Shown here piece after piece: positions 52,920 to 63,929 of a DNA stretch of 64,000 bases. Below the pieces are notes generated by a model. That model saw nothing but the letters and a program-made list of their open reading frames with translations, ran no database searches and had not been told where the DNA came from. The stretch is from an uncultured Prevotellaceae bacterium (GTDB lineage: Bacteria; Bacteroidota; Bacteroidia; Bacteroidales; Bacteroidaceae), in assembly GCA_947165505.1 (NCBI GenBank), contig CAMVAT010000001.1, positions 112,958 through 176,957 of the forward strand, given 5' to 3'. Made by a program: the position numbers and the translations under genes. How positions within the stretch are numbered: position 1 is the stretch's first letter; each line of letters begins with the position of its first letter.

Positions 52920-54281
52920 TTATTCGCTCATCAACTTATTAAAATCGTCGATACTGATGCTCTTGACGTCCATTTTCACCACATTTTTGAGCGCTGCGGT
53001 GAGTTTGCGGTCGATGGCGCGGTCAACGAGTCCATCCACGTTCTCACGTTTCTTGATCATCTCGTCGGCGTAGTTCTGCAGGTACTCATCGGGCACATCG
53101 TTCATGCCATACTGGGCAAACTGTGCACGGGCAGCCTCTACGGCCACGTTCTTCACATCGCTGTCGTCGATCTTGATGCCATTGGCGGTGACCAGCTGCT
53201 CCTTGATGAGGTGCCATTTGAGTTCGCGGATGCTTCCCTCGAAGTTCTTCTCCACATACTCCTCGCCCTTGTCTTTGTTGTTGCTGATCATCACACGCTT
53301 GAGCAGAGCCTCGGGGAAGGTGAGCTCGCCCACTTTCTCCTCGGCATACTTACGCACGTCGAGCAGGAAGCGGTACTCCGAGTCGGCAGCCAGCTGAGCC
53401 TTGAGCCCTTCGGCGATGCGTGCGCGGAACTCCTCCTCGCTCTTCACGTTGCCTTCGCCGAAGACGTTGTCGAAGAGTTTCTGGTCAACGGGGGCACTCA
53501 CATAGCGTGAGATCTCCGTCACCTGGTAGCTGAAGTCGGCGGTCAGGTCGGCCACCTCTTCTTTTTTGAGTTTGAGCAGTGCAGCCACCTCGGCATCGTT
53601 GTCGGGATAAGCCTTCTTGGGGTTGAAAGTGATGATGTCGCCAGGCTTTGCTCCGTCGAAGAGGAACTTCTGTGCGTCCTCTTTCATATACTGCGGCATG
53701 ATCGAGGCACCACTCACGGTGATGCCGCCCTCTTTGGTGTTGCCTTCTTCGTCGAGCTCGCGCAGGTCGCCCACGAGGCGGTCATGCTTGTCGGCGTCGT
53801 ATTCGTCGGCCTTGTCGTAATGTCCGTTGCGCGAGGCGAACATGCTCACCTGCTGGTCGATGAGTTTGTCGTCCACCTGTATTTCATAATAGGGGATGGT
53901 ATCTTTACCGGTCAGTTCAATCTTGAATTCGGGAGCCACGGCGATGTCGAAGATGAACTCGTAGGGTCCGGCACCCTCCAGGTCTTGAGGCACTTGTTTC
54001 TCTGAGGGCAGGGGCTCGCCGAGCATCTGAATATTGTTTTCGCGGATATATTTATACAGTTCCTCGCCGAGGAGCTTATTGATTTCGTCCACCTTGACCG
54101 AAGCGCCAAACTGCCGTTTGATGAGCGACATGGGCACATGTCCGGGGCGGAATCCGGGCACATTGGCCTTACGGGCATATTCGTTCAGTTTTTTCCTTAC
54201 TTTGTCAGCGTAGTCAGCCTCTTCCACGGTGAGGGTCAACAGACCGTTCACTTTCTCGGGGTTCTCGAATGAAATTTTCAT
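52920..54281 (-). CDS. tig: Trigger factor
   Basis: RKKLNEYARKANVPGFRPGHVPMSLIKRQFG; position upstream of clpP/clpX. Confidence 0.94.
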   Translation of the reverse strand: MKISFENPEKVNGLLTLTVEEADYADKVRKKLNEYARKANVPGFRPGHVPMSLIKRQFGASVKVDEINKLLGEELYKYIRENNIQMLGEPLPSEKQVPQDLEGAGPYEFIFDIAVAPEFKIELTGKDTIPYYEIQVDDKLIDQQVSMFASRNGHYDKADEYDADKHDRLVGDLRELDEEGNTKEGGITVSGASIMPQYMKEDAQKFLFDGAKPGDIITFNPKKAYPDNDAEVAALLKLKKEEVADLTADFSYQVTEISRYVSAPVDQKLFDNVFGEGNVKSEEEFRARIAEGLKAQLAADSEYRFLLDVRKYAEEKVGELTFPEALLKRVMISNNKDKGEEYVEKNFEGSIRELKWHLIKEQLVTANGIKIDDSDVKNVAVEAARAQFAQYGMNDVPDEYLQNYADEMIKKRENVDGLVDRAIDRKLTAALKNVVKMDVKSISIDDFNKLMSE

Positions 54282-54772
54282 TTTATGTACTTAATAATTT
54301 TGTTAAATTCAGTTTTGGGGTGCAAAATTACGAATAATTGCCCTAATCACCTAATTATAAACATAAAAATTAGTTTTTTTAACCAAGAATGAGGGGGGAA
54401 GGCGGCTGTCCGGCCCGTGAAGATATGATACTTCTACATTTTATTCAAGTTACGCATGTTTAAGGAGTTTAGGAGTTTTCGCGGCTTTCAGCCGCTGGAG
54501 TTTAGACGTTAGTTTGATGCAAAAACAGGTGCGCTACGGCTATTGTCTAAACTCCCAAACTCCAAAGAGCAAGCGGAGTTTGCGAAAGTTGAACTTTTTA
54601 TCTTTTGCTTCTGGTTTTGCACAGTCTTATCATCGTGCCCTGTCCGAATGATTCATGTCGCCATTCGTGCTGACGGACAGGGCACGCCCTGTCCCTACTT
54701 GGTGACGGTGGCGCATACGGCGACGCGTAACAGTAAGGATGTTCAACCTTAACGCCATTTGCCTCGCCACGC

Positions 54773-55046
54773 TGTAGGGGCGGGTCACCGTGCCCGCCCG
54801 CACGGACCGTAGGGCCGTTGAATTTGAGAAAGTTGAAAGCAATTTGTAAAATTTCCCGCCGCAGGCGGCGACATCTTTAGCACGCTACGCGTGGAAATTT
54901 TCAAAATTCGGTTCAAATGATTCAAATTCGATTCAAATGATTCAGAACGCTTTGCGTAATCATCTGAACTCGCTGTCGCTCGTGAGGGCGGGCACAATGA
55001 CCCGCCCCTACGACATGGCACATCGCTCGTGCGGGCGGGCACAACG
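54773..55046. repeat. Inverted REP-like repeat cluster
   Basis: tgtaggggcgggtcaccgtgcccgcccgcacg (54773-54804) vs inverted cgtgagggcgggcacaatgacccgcccctacg (54981-55012), partial third copy 55028-55046. Confidence 0.85.
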
Positions 55047-55058
55047 ATATCTACAACG

Positions 55059-55862
55059 TTATTCCTCCTCGTCCTCGCTCTCCTCGCGTGCGCGGCGCTC
55101 CTCGTCGATGGTCTGGAAGTCTTTCTTGCGGAGCACGAAACTGGTGCTGAGGTATTTCTCGCGCACCACCTTGTTGGCTGCCAGTTCCTCGGGCTTGCCC
55201 TGGAAGAGGATGCGCCCCTCGAAAAGCAGATAGGCGCGGTCGGTGATGGTGAGCGTCTCCTGCACATTATGGTCGGTGATGAGGATGCCGATGTTGCGGT
55301 ACTTCAACCGCCACACGATATGCTGGATATCCTCCACGGCGATAGGGTCAACGCCGGCGAAAGGCTCATCGAGCATGATAAACTTCGGGTCGATGGCCAG
55401 ACAACGGGCAATCTCGGTGCGGCGGCGCTCGCCTCCGGAGAGTTGGTCGCCCTTGTTTTTGCGCACCTTGTTCAGGCGGAACTCAGCAAGCAGGCTCTCC
55501 AGTTTCTCTTTCTGTTCCTTACGCGAGAGCTTGGTCATCTCGAGCACCGCGAGGATATTGTCTTCGACGCTCATCTTTCGAAATACGCTGGCCTCTTGCG
55601 GCAGGTAGCCGATACCGGCCCGCGCCCGTTTATACACGGGGTAGTCGGTGATGTCTTGGTCGTTGATGAAGATACGCCCGGCATTGGGGATAATGAGTCC
55701 GGTGGTCATATAAAACGACGTGGTCTTGCCGGCGCCATTGGGACCGAGCAGTCCTACGATCTCGCCCTGTCTGACGTTGATCGACACATCATTCACCACG
55801 GTGCGCTTGCCGTAGCGTTTCACGAGTCCCTCGGTGCGGAGCACCATATCTGTTTCGCCCAT
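55059..55862 (-). CDS. lptB: LPS export ABC transporter ATP-binding protein
   Basis: Start re-set to [63 protein letters not shown]. Confidence 0.93.
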   Translation of the reverse strand: MGETDMVLRTEGLVKRYGKRTVVNDVSINVRQGEIVGLLGPNGAGKTTSFYMTTGLIIPNAGRIFINDQDITDYPVYKRARAGIGYLPQEASVFRKMSVEDNILAVLEMTKLSRKEQKEKLESLLAEFRLNKVRKNKGDQLSGGERRRTEIARCLAIDPKFIMLDEPFAGVDPIAVEDIQHIVWRLKYRNIGILITDHNVQETLTITDRAYLLFEGRILFQGKPEELAANKVVREKYLSTSFVLRKKDFQTIDEERRAREESEDEEE

Positions 55863-56099
55863 ATTCGCTGTTATTACAATGTTTAGAAAAAGCCTGCTGT
55901 GATTGTATGCTGCAAAATTACCGCAAACCGAAGACAATACAAAATGAAAACGAGAGTTTTTATTTTGTATTGTTGAGGTGAAGCGTAATTTATTTAAAAT
56001 TACTGCAAAATTACTGAAAAATATCGATTCTGCGAATGAAATAAAAAATAATTTCTTTTCAGTGCGCGAGATATTTATATTTTTGGTTACTTTTGCACC

Positions 56100-56840
56100 A
56101 TGATAAAAAAACTGCACACATTCGGTGAATACTTGTTGCTGATGGGGCGCGTGTTCAGCCGCCCGGAGCGCATGCGGATGTTTCTTAAGAAATATGTGAA
56201 AGAGATGTCGGCGCTGGGGGTCGATTCCATCGGCATCGTGCTGCTCATCTCCTTCTTCATCGGAGCCGTGATCTGCATCCAGATGAAACTGAACATTCAA
56301 AGCCCCTGGATGCCTCGGTTTGTCACCGGCTACACCACGCGCGAGATCATGCTGCTGGAGTTTTCGTCGTCTATCATGTGCTTGATATTAGCCGGTAAGG
56401 TGGGCAGCAACATCGCCTCGGAATTAGGCACGATGCGTGTGACACAGCAGATAGACGCTTTGGAAATCATGGGTGTCAATTCGGCATGCTATCTGATACT
56501 CCCCAAGATACTCGGCATGATCACCATCATGCCTTTCCTGGTCATCTTCAGCGCGGCCACGGGCATTCTCGGCGCATACGCCACTGCCATCGTGGGACAT
56601 GTGCTCAGTCCTGAAGACCTGACGGTGGGTTTGCAGCACGACTTCAACCCATGGTTCATCTGGATGAGCATCATCAAGAGTTCCGTCTTCGCCTTCATCA
56701 TATCGAGCGTATCGTCTTATTTCGGCTACAATGTCAATGGCGGCTCGGTAGAGGTGGGCAAGGCGAGCACCAGCGCGGTGGTGTCTAGCAGTGTGCTCAT
56801 CCTCTTCAGCGACGTGTTCCTCACCCAACTGCTGTCGTAA
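56100..56840 (+). CDS. MlaE family ABC transporter permease
   Basis: [68 protein letters not shown]. Confidence 0.93.
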   Translation: MIKKLHTFGEYLLLMGRVFSRPERMRMFLKKYVKEMSALGVDSIGIVLLISFFIGAVICIQMKLNIQSPWMPRFVTGYTTREIMLLEFSSSIMCLILAGKVGSNIASELGTMRVTQQIDALEIMGVNSACYLILPKILGMITIMPFLVIFSAATGILGAYATAIVGHVLSPEDLTVGLQHDFNPWFIWMSIIKSSVFAFIISSVSSYFGYNVNGGSVEVGKASTSAVVSSSVLILFSDVFLTQLLS

Positions 56841-56874
56841 CCCTACACTCCCAAACTCCTACTCTCCCCAAAAA

Positions 56875-57639
56875 ATGATAGAAGTCAACCACTTATACAA
56901 GACATTCGACGACAAGGAAGTGCTGCACGACATCAGTGCCCGCTTCGAAAACGGCCAGACCAACCTGATTATCGGTCAGAGCGGCTCGGGCAAGACCGTG
57001 CTGATGAAAAACCTGGTGGGCCTGCTCTCCCCCACCAGCGGCGAGGTGCTTTACGACGGGCGTGACTTCACGGCGATGAGCAAAAGCGAGAAGATTCATC
57101 TGCGCCGTGAAATGGGCATGATATTCCAAGGTGCGGCCTTGTTCGACTCCCTGTCGGTGTTGGAAAATGTGATGTTCCCGCTCGACATGTTTTCCAACAT
57201 GAACTACCGCGAACGAGTGCGCCGGGCGCAGGAATGCCTAGACAGGGTCAATCTGACCGAGGCACAGTCAAAATACCCCGGTGAGATCTCCGGCGGCATG
57301 CAGAAACGAGTGGCCATCGCCCGCGCCATCGTGCTCAACCCGCAATATCTGTTTTGCGACGAGCCCAACTCCGGTCTCGACCCTAAGACATCATTGGTCA
57401 TCGACGAACTGCTCAGCGGCATCACCAAGGAATATAACACCACCACCATCATCAACACCCACGACATGAACTCGGTGATGGGTATCGGCGAGCATATCAT
57501 TTTTATTTACCAGGGTAAGAAAGAATGGGAGGGCAACAAAGACATGGTCATCTCGTCGAACAATGAGCGGCTGAACGACCTGGTGTTTGCCTCAGACCTG
57601 TTTAAGAAAGTGAAACAAGCAGAAGAGCATGGCTTATAA
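56875..57639 (+). CDS. MlaF-like ABC transporter ATP-binding protein
   Basis: Start re-set to MIEVNHLYKTFDDKEVLHDIS; IIGQSGSGKTVLMKNLVGLL; ISGGMQKRVAIARAI. Confidence 0.93.
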   Translation: MIEVNHLYKTFDDKEVLHDISARFENGQTNLIIGQSGSGKTVLMKNLVGLLSPTSGEVLYDGRDFTAMSKSEKIHLRREMGMIFQGAALFDSLSVLENVMFPLDMFSNMNYRERVRRAQECLDRVNLTEAQSKYPGEISGGMQKRVAIARAIVLNPQYLFCDEPNSGLDPKTSLVIDELLSGITKEYNTTTIINTHDMNSVMGIGEHIIFIYQGKKEWEGNKDMVISSNNERLNDLVFASDLFKKVKQAEEHGL

Positions 57640-57670
57640 GGCATGACTTCCGCTACAAACCTATCTACAC

Positions 57671-58060
57671 TTATCTCATCATCCATAAAGAACCATTCCG
57701 CACCATGGGCACCATGATCTGCTCATTGCTGCCGTCTTGGTACGAGATGACGAGAAACACCTGCGCCGTCTGCGTCTCGGTGTCGATATCCGCACGCATG
57801 ATGCGCAAGCGCTCAATGCCCCCATGCTCCCTGTTCTGCTGCTCCATAAACATACGCGCATTGTCGGTGAGCTGCCGGCGATATGACTCAGGCATCTCGT
57901 CATAGCCGTCGATGCCTGCCACATAGTCATCATACTGACCTTGCAGCAGATAGTCGTAATAGAGGCGTGCCGTATTCGCCGCCTGCTCGTCGGTCTTGAT
58001 ATCAGACGAGCAAGCGGCGCACACAGCACACAGCAGACCGATGAACGCTACGTATCGCAT
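57671..58060 (-). CDS. Hypothetical lipoprotein
   Basis: MRYVAFIGLLCAVCAACSSDIKTDEQAAN lipobox LCAVCAAC. Confidence 0.75.
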   Translation of the reverse strand: MRYVAFIGLLCAVCAACSSDIKTDEQAANTARLYYDYLLQGQYDDYVAGIDGYDEMPESYRRQLTDNARMFMEQQNREHGGIERLRIMRADIDTETQTAQVFLVISYQDGSNEQIMVPMVRNGSLWMMR

Positions 58061-58069
58061 ACCCCCTCT

Positions 58070-59383
58070 TTACTTCTGTCGGATAAAGATATTGATGGGA
58101 CATCCCGTCATGCGCCAGTTCTCACGTATCTTATTCTCCAAGAACCGGCGATACGGCTCTTTCACATACTGAGGCAGGTTGGCATAAAACACAAACGAGG
58201 GTATCTGCGTATTGGGCAATTGCATGCAATACTTGATTTTGATGTACTTACCCTTGACCGATGGTGGCGGGAAGGCCTCTATCAGCGGGAGCATCACCTC
58301 GTTGAGTTTTGAGGTGCCCACCTTGGCCGTTCTGTTTTGATACACCTCCTTGGCAGTCTCGAGCACTTTGAATATCCTCTGCTTGGTCATCGCCGACGCG
58401 AAGATGATGGGGAAGTCGGTGAAGGGAGCCATACGGTTGCGGATGGCCGATTCGAAGGTTTTGATGACCAACTGGCTCTTATCTTCCACCAAGTCCCATT
58501 TATTGACCACGACCACCAACGACTTATTGTTCTTCTGTATCAGTTGGAAGATGTTCATGTCTTGCGCCTCGATACCGCGCGTGGCATCGATCATCAGGAT
58601 GCACACATCCGAATTCTCGATGGCCCGTATGCTGCGCATCACCGAGTAGAACTCCAAGTCTTCTGTCACCTTGTTCTTGCGCCGTATGCCAGCGGTGTCA
58701 ACGAGATAGAAGTCGAAGCCGAACTTATCATACCGCGTGTAGATGCTGTCGCGCGTGGTGCCCGCTATCTCAGTCACGATATGCCTGTCTTCACCGATAA
58801 AGGCGTTGATGATGCTGCTCTTGCCCACGTTGGGGCGCCCCACGACGGCAAACCGGGGTATGCCCTCCTCAATGAGGTCGGCCCCGTCGCCTGTGAGTTT
58901 CTCCAGCACCAGGTCGAGCAAGTCGCCCGTGCCGCTGCCAGTGGCAGCACTGATGCAGTGAGGGTCGCCCAGTCCCAGTTTATAAAACTCAGCGGCGTCG
59001 CTATATGCGGCATAATTGTCTGATTTGTTGGCCACGAGGATGACAGGCAGTTTAGAGCGGCGCAAAATCATCGCCACGTCCTCGTCCCAATCGGTCAGTC
59101 CGTTCATCACATCCACCAAGAAGAGCACCAGGTCGGCCTCTTCGGTGGCCACAATCACCTGTTTGCGTATCTCCTCTTCGAAGATATCGTCTGAATTAAC
59201 CACCCATCCTCCGGTATCAACGACGGAGAATTCCCTTCCGTTCCACTCGCATTTGCCATATTGGCGGTCGCGTGTGGTGCCCGCCTCGCTGCTTACGATG
59301 GCACGCCTGGATTGCGTCAGGCGGTTAAAGAGTGTAGATTTGCCCACGTTGGGCCGACCTACTATCGCTACTAAATTTCCCAT
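58070..59383 (-). CDS. der: GTPase Der
   Basis: Two GTPase domains: [20 protein letters not shown] and [26 protein letters not shown]. Confidence 0.97.
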   Translation of the reverse strand: MGNLVAIVGRPNVGKSTLFNRLTQSRRAIVSSEAGTTRDRQYGKCEWNGREFSVVDTGGWVVNSDDIFEEEIRKQVIVATEEADLVLFLVDVMNGLTDWDEDVAMILRRSKLPVILVANKSDNYAAYSDAAEFYKLGLGDPHCISAATGSGTGDLLDLVLEKLTGDGADLIEEGIPRFAVVGRPNVGKSSIINAFIGEDRHIVTEIAGTTRDSIYTRYDKFGFDFYLVDTAGIRRKNKVTEDLEFYSVMRSIRAIENSDVCILMIDATRGIEAQDMNIFQLIQKNNKSLVVVVNKWDLVEDKSQLVIKTFESAIRNRMAPFTDFPIIFASAMTKQRIFKVLETAKEVYQNRTAKVGTSKLNEVMLPLIEAFPPPSVKGKYIKIKYCMQLPNTQIPSFVFYANLPQYVKEPYRRFLENKIRENWRMTGCPINIFIRQK

Positions 59384-59415
59384 TTCCTAATCATTTTTTT
59401 AGAGGTGAGAGGTTT

Positions 59416-59560
59416 GCAGGGGGCAAGGGGCAGGGGGCAAGGGGCAGGAGATATGCTCCCGAACACCAACCCGTGTAAGAACACTCAACCCTAAACCCTC
59501 ATCCCTAAACCCTCAACCCTAAACTTTAAACCTAAAACTTTAAACCTAAAGCCCTCACTC
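59416..59560. repeat. Two heptanucleotide intergenic repeat tracts
   Basis: (gcagggg gcaaggg)x2 at 59416-59443; ctcaacc ctaaacc ctcatcc ctaaacc ctcaacc ctaaact ttaaacc taaaact ttaaacc taaagcc ctcactc from 59484. Confidence 0.9.
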
Positions 59561-60436
59561 CGGATTATACCCGAAGGCGTCAAGTTCACGTTGTGAACTG
59601 CGCCAGTCTTTATCTACCTTGACATAAGTCTCCAGGAAGATGGGCTTCCCGAAAAACCTTTCCAACGCCTTTCTGCTCTCTGTCCCCACCTTTTTCAGGG
59701 CATAGCCCTGATGCCCGATGATGATGCCCTTCTGGCTCTCGCGCTCCACGTAGATGACGGCACGTATGTCGATACGTTTGTCACTCTCCTTAAACGACTC
59801 TACGGTCACCTCCACCGAATAGGGTATTTCCTTGTCGTAATAGAGCAGTATCTTCTCGCGTATGATTTCCGACACAAAGAAACGCGCGGGTTTGTCGGTC
59901 AACTGGTCTTTCTCGAAATAAGGCGGCGAGTCGGGCAGCAGCTCCTGAATACGTTTGAGGAGCATGTCAGTGCCGAACTTATTGAGGGCGGAGATCGGCA
60001 ATATCTCTGCTTTTGGCAGCAAGGAGTGCCATTTCTCGACCAGGTCGCCCAACGCCTTTTGGTCGCTCTGGTCTATTTTGTTGATGAGCAAGAGCACCGG
60101 TATGGTCATTTTCTGTACCTTCTCCAGGAAGTCCATGTTCTTCTCCGGGTTCTCCACCACGTCGGTCACATAGAGCAGCACATCGGCGTCGGCGAGTGCC
60201 GACTCAGAGAATGCGAGCATCGACTCCTGCAACTTATAGTTGGGCTTGAGCACCCCTGGGGTATCAGAGAACACGATTTGCATATCGTCGGTATTGACGA
60301 TACCCATGATGCGATGCCTTGTGGTCTGAGCCTTGAAGGTGGCGATAGAGATGCGCTCGCCCACCAATTGGTTCATCAGCGTTGATTTACCCACATTGGG
60401 GTTGCCCACGATATTTACGAAACCTGCCTTATGCAT
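59555..60436 (-). CDS. era: GTPase Era
   Basis: Start re-set to [48 protein letters not shown] domain C-terminus. Confidence 0.96.
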   Translation of the reverse strand: MHKAGFVNIVGNPNVGKSTLMNQLVGERISIATFKAQTTRHRIMGIVNTDDMQIVFSDTPGVLKPNYKLQESMLAFSESALADADVLLYVTDVVENPEKNMDFLEKVQKMTIPVLLLINKIDQSDQKALGDLVEKWHSLLPKAEILPISALNKFGTDMLLKRIQELLPDSPPYFEKDQLTDKPARFFVSEIIREKILLYYDKEIPYSVEVTVESFKESDKRIDIRAVIYVERESQKGIIIGHQGYALKKVGTESRKALERFFGKPIFLETYVKVDKDWRSSQRELDAFGYNPE

Positions 60437-60507
60437 ACGATACTGTTGTGCCAAAAAAACGCATTCTTTCATAAGAGGAAGGATGCGTTTGATATTGTTG
60501 ATTACGT

Positions 60508-61530
60508 TTATTTCACCGGAGTATTGACAGCCGCGCCGTCATACCCCCATTTCAAGTAGGAAGCGCCATGTACGAATCCCGCTCCGAAGGCTGTGAGTAT
60601 CAGGTTGTCGCCCTTCCTGAGCTTCGACTCATACTCCCAGAGAGCCAATGGTATCGTGCCAGCCGAGGTGTTTCCGAAATGCTCGATATTGACCATCACC
60701 TGCTCCATGGGCAGTTCCAGCCGTTTGGCCACCGCCTCGATGATACGCATATTAGCCTGATGAGGCACCACCCATTGGATATTGTCCTTATTCAGTCCGT
60801 TGCGCTCGGCTATGATGGCACAATCGTTGCTCATGTTGGTCACGGCATAGCGGAACACGGTGCGCCCCTCTTGATAGAGGTAGTGCAACCGATGATCGAC
60901 GGTGAAGTGCGATGCGGGGCATACCGACCCGCCTGCCTTGAGGTGCAGGAAGGGCAGCCCTTTGCCGTCGGTACGGAAATAGGAGTCTTGGTATCCCACC
61001 TCCTCGTCTTCTGTCGCTTCTACGAGCACAGCGCCAGCGCCATCGCCGAACAGCGGGCATGTGGCCCTGTCCTTGTAATCGACCACCGACGACATTTTAT
61101 CGGCACCGATGATGATGACCTTGTTGTATCGTCCGGACTCGATCATGCACGCCACGGTATCGAGCGTATAGAGGAATCCGCAGCAGGCGGCCCAGAAGTC
61201 GAAGGCATGCGCATTCTTGAGTCCGAGCTTGCCCAGGACGATCGATGCCGTGGAGGGGAACTGGTAGTCGGCTGTCGAGGTGGTCAGGATGAGAGCGTCG
61301 ATGCTGTCTGGATCGACACCCGTCTTCTGCATCAGCTGCTTGGCGGCCTTACGTGCCAAGTATGATGTGCCCAGCCCCTCTTCGGTGAGGATGCGCCGCT
61401 CCTTGATGCCCACGCGAGTCATAATCCACTCGTCGTTGGTCTCGACCATGCGCGACAGCTCCTCATTGTTGAGGATATAGTCGGGCACATAGCCACCCAC
61501 GCCAGTGATGACCGCTCTACGCTTACCCAT
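60508..61530 (-). CDS. fabH: Beta-ketoacyl-ACP synthase III
   Basis: ITGVGGYVPDYILNNEELSRMVETNDEWIMTRVGIKERR; VPHQANMRIIEAVAKRL. Confidence 0.96.
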   Translation of the reverse strand: MGKRRAVITGVGGYVPDYILNNEELSRMVETNDEWIMTRVGIKERRILTEEGLGTSYLARKAAKQLMQKTGVDPDSIDALILTTSTADYQFPSTASIVLGKLGLKNAHAFDFWAACCGFLYTLDTVACMIESGRYNKVIIIGADKMSSVVDYKDRATCPLFGDGAGAVLVEATEDEEVGYQDSYFRTDGKGLPFLHLKAGGSVCPASHFTVDHRLHYLYQEGRTVFRYAVTNMSNDCAIIAERNGLNKDNIQWVVPHQANMRIIEAVAKRLELPMEQVMVNIEHFGNTSAGTIPLALWEYESKLRKGDNLILTAFGAGFVHGASYLKWGYDGAAVNTPVK

Positions 61531-61718
61531 TATTCAGCTACTTCTTCCTTAACGATTGCTACCTTGCCTCTGTAATAGCCACAGGTGGGGCATACGGTGT
61601 GATACACATAATACGCACCGCAGTTGGGGCATACTGCCAATGTGGGTACAACTGCCTTATCGTGCGTTCTTCTTTTCGCGGTACGAGTCTTTGACTGTCT
61701 TCTTTTAGGATGTGCCAT
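61530..61718 (-). CDS. rpmF: 50S ribosomal protein L32
   Basis: MAHPKRRQSKTRTAKRRTHDKAVVPTLAVCPNCGAYYVYHTVCPTCGYYRGK. Confidence 0.97.
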   Translation of the reverse strand: MAHPKRRQSKTRTAKRRTHDKAVVPTLAVCPNCGAYYVYHTVCPTCGYYRGKVAIVKEEVAE

Positions 61719-61723
61719 TGTTG

Positions 61724-62263
61724 TTAATCGTTTAATATTGTTTTTAATTTTTCAAGTTCACTCCAACGCGGATCGTCCGGCTGCTCACCACCACTGCTTC
61801 GGGCAGCGGAATGCCTCTCAAGGACCTTCATCATCGCAGGGTTGCATTTCCCAGGTTCATGCACATGCTTGATGGGTATGGCCAGCACTATCATCTCATA
61901 GAGGAACCACGATGTGTCGATGATGCCTTCGCGCTCATCCACGGTCACCGTGTCGTCCTCTTCAGCGTATTCGTTACCTAATTTCACCGCCAGGTTGTTG
62001 GTGGCCTCTACGGGCTGCTCCATATCGTCCAGACACAGGTCGCAAGGCACGACCACTCGTCCTTGCACCCCCATCTCCAGCCTGAAGTCGTTCCCGACTT
62101 TGGTCACCCTCACAGTGGCGTTCACGTCGCCATGTTGCACATCGCGCCCTTCGACGGCTGCGAAGAAATCATCATCAAGATGCAGCTCAAAGGTTTCTGT
62201 ATCAGCCTTTAAGCCCAACAAATTGATATGATATTTCTCCAAACTGCACATAACGGGCTGCAA
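61724..62263 (-). CDS. DUF177 (YceD-like) family protein
   Basis: VVVPCDLCLDDMEQPVEATNNLAVKLG; located next to rpmF/fabH. Confidence 0.85.
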   Translation of the reverse strand: MQPVMCSLEKYHINLLGLKADTETFELHLDDDFFAAVEGRDVQHGDVNATVRVTKVGNDFRLEMGVQGRVVVPCDLCLDDMEQPVEATNNLAVKLGNEYAEEDDTVTVDEREGIIDTSWFLYEMIVLAIPIKHVHEPGKCNPAMMKVLERHSAARSSGGEQPDDPRWSELEKLKTILND

Positions 62264-62379
62264 AGTTACGAATAATTTTCATAATGAGCAAATTATCACG
62301 TTTTTTTTGCAAAAAAACGTCCACATCCTTTGTTTCGTGCGTGTGGCAGGCGCTCAACGGTCTTGCCTCACACAGCAGT

Positions 62380-63546
62380 TCATTTATCGAGTTCGATGCG
62401 GAAGGTAGTCCCTTTCCCCACCTCAGAACTTTTCACGAATATTTTGCCGTGGTGATATTCCTCTACGATACGCTTGGCAAGCGAGAGGCCGAGTCCCCAA
62501 CCGCGCTTTTTGGTGGTGAAGCCGGGGCGGAACACATTTCGGATGTCTTTCTTCCGGATGCCTTTGCCCGTATCGGCCACCTCGATGACTGCTTGATGCT
62601 CTGTATCCTCTACATGCAACGTGATGGTGCCTCCGTCGGCACCCATCGCATCGACGGCATTCTTTGAGAGGTTCTCTATCACCCATTCAAAGAGCGAGGC
62701 ATTAATGCTCACCACCACATCATGGTCGGGAAAGTCCTTCACCATCTTCACCTTGTTAGACGTGCGCCGGTCCATGTAGTCGATGACATGCTCCATCACC
62801 TCGTTGAGGCTCGACGGCACGGGTTCGGGCAGAGAGCCGATTTTCGAGAAGCGGTCGGCAATAAGTTGAAGCCGTTTCACATCCTTGTCCATCTCCGGCA
62901 GCAGGTCATCTTCAGGATAGTTCTCTTTCAGCATCTCTGTCCACGCCATGAGCGATGAGATGGGTGTGCCCAACTGATGAGCCGTCTCTTTAGAGAGTCC
63001 CACCCACACTTTATTCTGTTCAGCTCGCTTGGATGTGAGCAAGGCGAAAATGGCGATGACCACGAAAATCATCACGATGCCCAGTTGCACGTAAGGCCAC
63101 ATCGAGAGGCGTTTGATCATCACCGAGTCATCGTAGCAGACATATTGATAGTCGGAGTGCTGCTCGTCGCCCACATCAATTTTTATGAACTGCCCCTCCT
63201 TGAGCCATTTCCCGCCCAGATAAGCCACTTGCCGAAGCGTGTCTTCGTAAGAGCCTCCATTTAGCGTGACATTTCTGAAATCCTGTGCTTGGTGGTCTGC
63301 GTTGAGCACGACCACAGGTATGGTATTATTCTCGTCGAGCACCTTCAGCACCAAGCCCAGGTCTGTATTCTCGTCGGCCGCATTAAACGAACGTATGGCC
63401 TCGGCCCACACTCCCATCTTGTTGCGCTCCTCGATCGACAGGTCATGCACCAGTGCATGCGACACGACAAGCGATGCTACCGCTATCAAGATAGCGGCAA
63501 TCACCAAGACGATTTTCACCTGTCGTATTCTGTCAGTCCACTGCAT
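62380..63546 (-). CDS. Sensor histidine kinase
   Basis: KETAHQLGTPISSLMAWTEML H-box; NLSKNAVDAMGADGG; DTGKGIRKKDIRNVFRPGFTTKKRGWGLGLSLAKRI. Confidence 0.93.
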   Translation of the reverse strand: MQWTDRIRQVKIVLVIAAILIAVASLVVSHALVHDLSIEERNKMGVWAEAIRSFNAADENTDLGLVLKVLDENNTIPVVVLNADHQAQDFRNVTLNGGSYEDTLRQVAYLGGKWLKEGQFIKIDVGDEQHSDYQYVCYDDSVMIKRLSMWPYVQLGIVMIFVVIAIFALLTSKRAEQNKVWVGLSKETAHQLGTPISSLMAWTEMLKENYPEDDLLPEMDKDVKRLQLIADRFSKIGSLPEPVPSSLNEVMEHVIDYMDRRTSNKVKMVKDFPDHDVVVSINASLFEWVIENLSKNAVDAMGADGGTITLHVEDTEHQAVIEVADTGKGIRKKDIRNVFRPGFTTKKRGWGLGLSLAKRIVEEYHHGKIFVKSSEVGKGTTFRIELDK

Positions 63547-63605
63547 GACTATTAAACGCAGAAAGGCTTTAATTATTGTATTTTAGGGCTAGGGGCAGAA
63601 ATATA

Positions 63606-63698
63606 GAGGTGAGAGGTAAGAGGTGAGAGGTGAGAGAATACCACGCCAATAATGGCAGGCTCTAAGCTATTCTCTTACCTCTCACCTCTTACCTCTAA
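63606..63698. repeat. Heptanucleotide repeats in inverted arrangement
   Basis: gaggtga gaggtaa gaggtga gaggtga (63606-63633) facing ttacctc tcacctc ttacctc. Confidence 0.85.
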
Positions 63699-63708
63699 CC
63701 ACAAAAAA

Positions 63709-63734
63709 AAGACACGCCTTAGAAAGCGTGTCTT
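63709..63734 (-). terminator. rRNA operon terminator
   Basis: AAGACACGC...GCGTGTCTT followed by T-run on minus. Confidence 0.85.
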
Positions 63735-63746
63735 TTTTGAAAAAAA

Positions 63747-63853
63747 GGCGGCCACCTACTCTCCCACATTGCATTGCAGTACCATCGGCGCAGGCGGGCT
63801 TAACTTCTCTGTTCGGGATGGGAAGAGGTGGGACCCCGCCGCAATAACCACCT
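63747..63853 (-). rRNA. rrf: 5S rRNA
   Basis: ggcggccacctactctcccacattgcattgcagtaccatcggcgcaggcgggcttaacttctctgttcgggatgggaagaggtgggacc = reverse complement of bacterial 5S; ends approximate. Confidence 0.9.
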
Positions 63854-63929
63854 GATAAGGGGGTTGACATCTACGACACGCGATAACTGATTTTTTTCAA
63901 CAAAGACACCGGATACAGCCGAAGGCACG

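Noticed and set aside
55863-56300. N-terminal extension of the lptB ORF
   Set aside because: The extension crosses the divergent promoter region and overlaps the opposite-strand MlaE start; the ABC domain starts at [13 protein letters not shown].
59484-59550. CCCTAAA tract as a telomere or plasmid end
   Set aside because: Internal chromosomal spacer between der and era; one of several heptad families.
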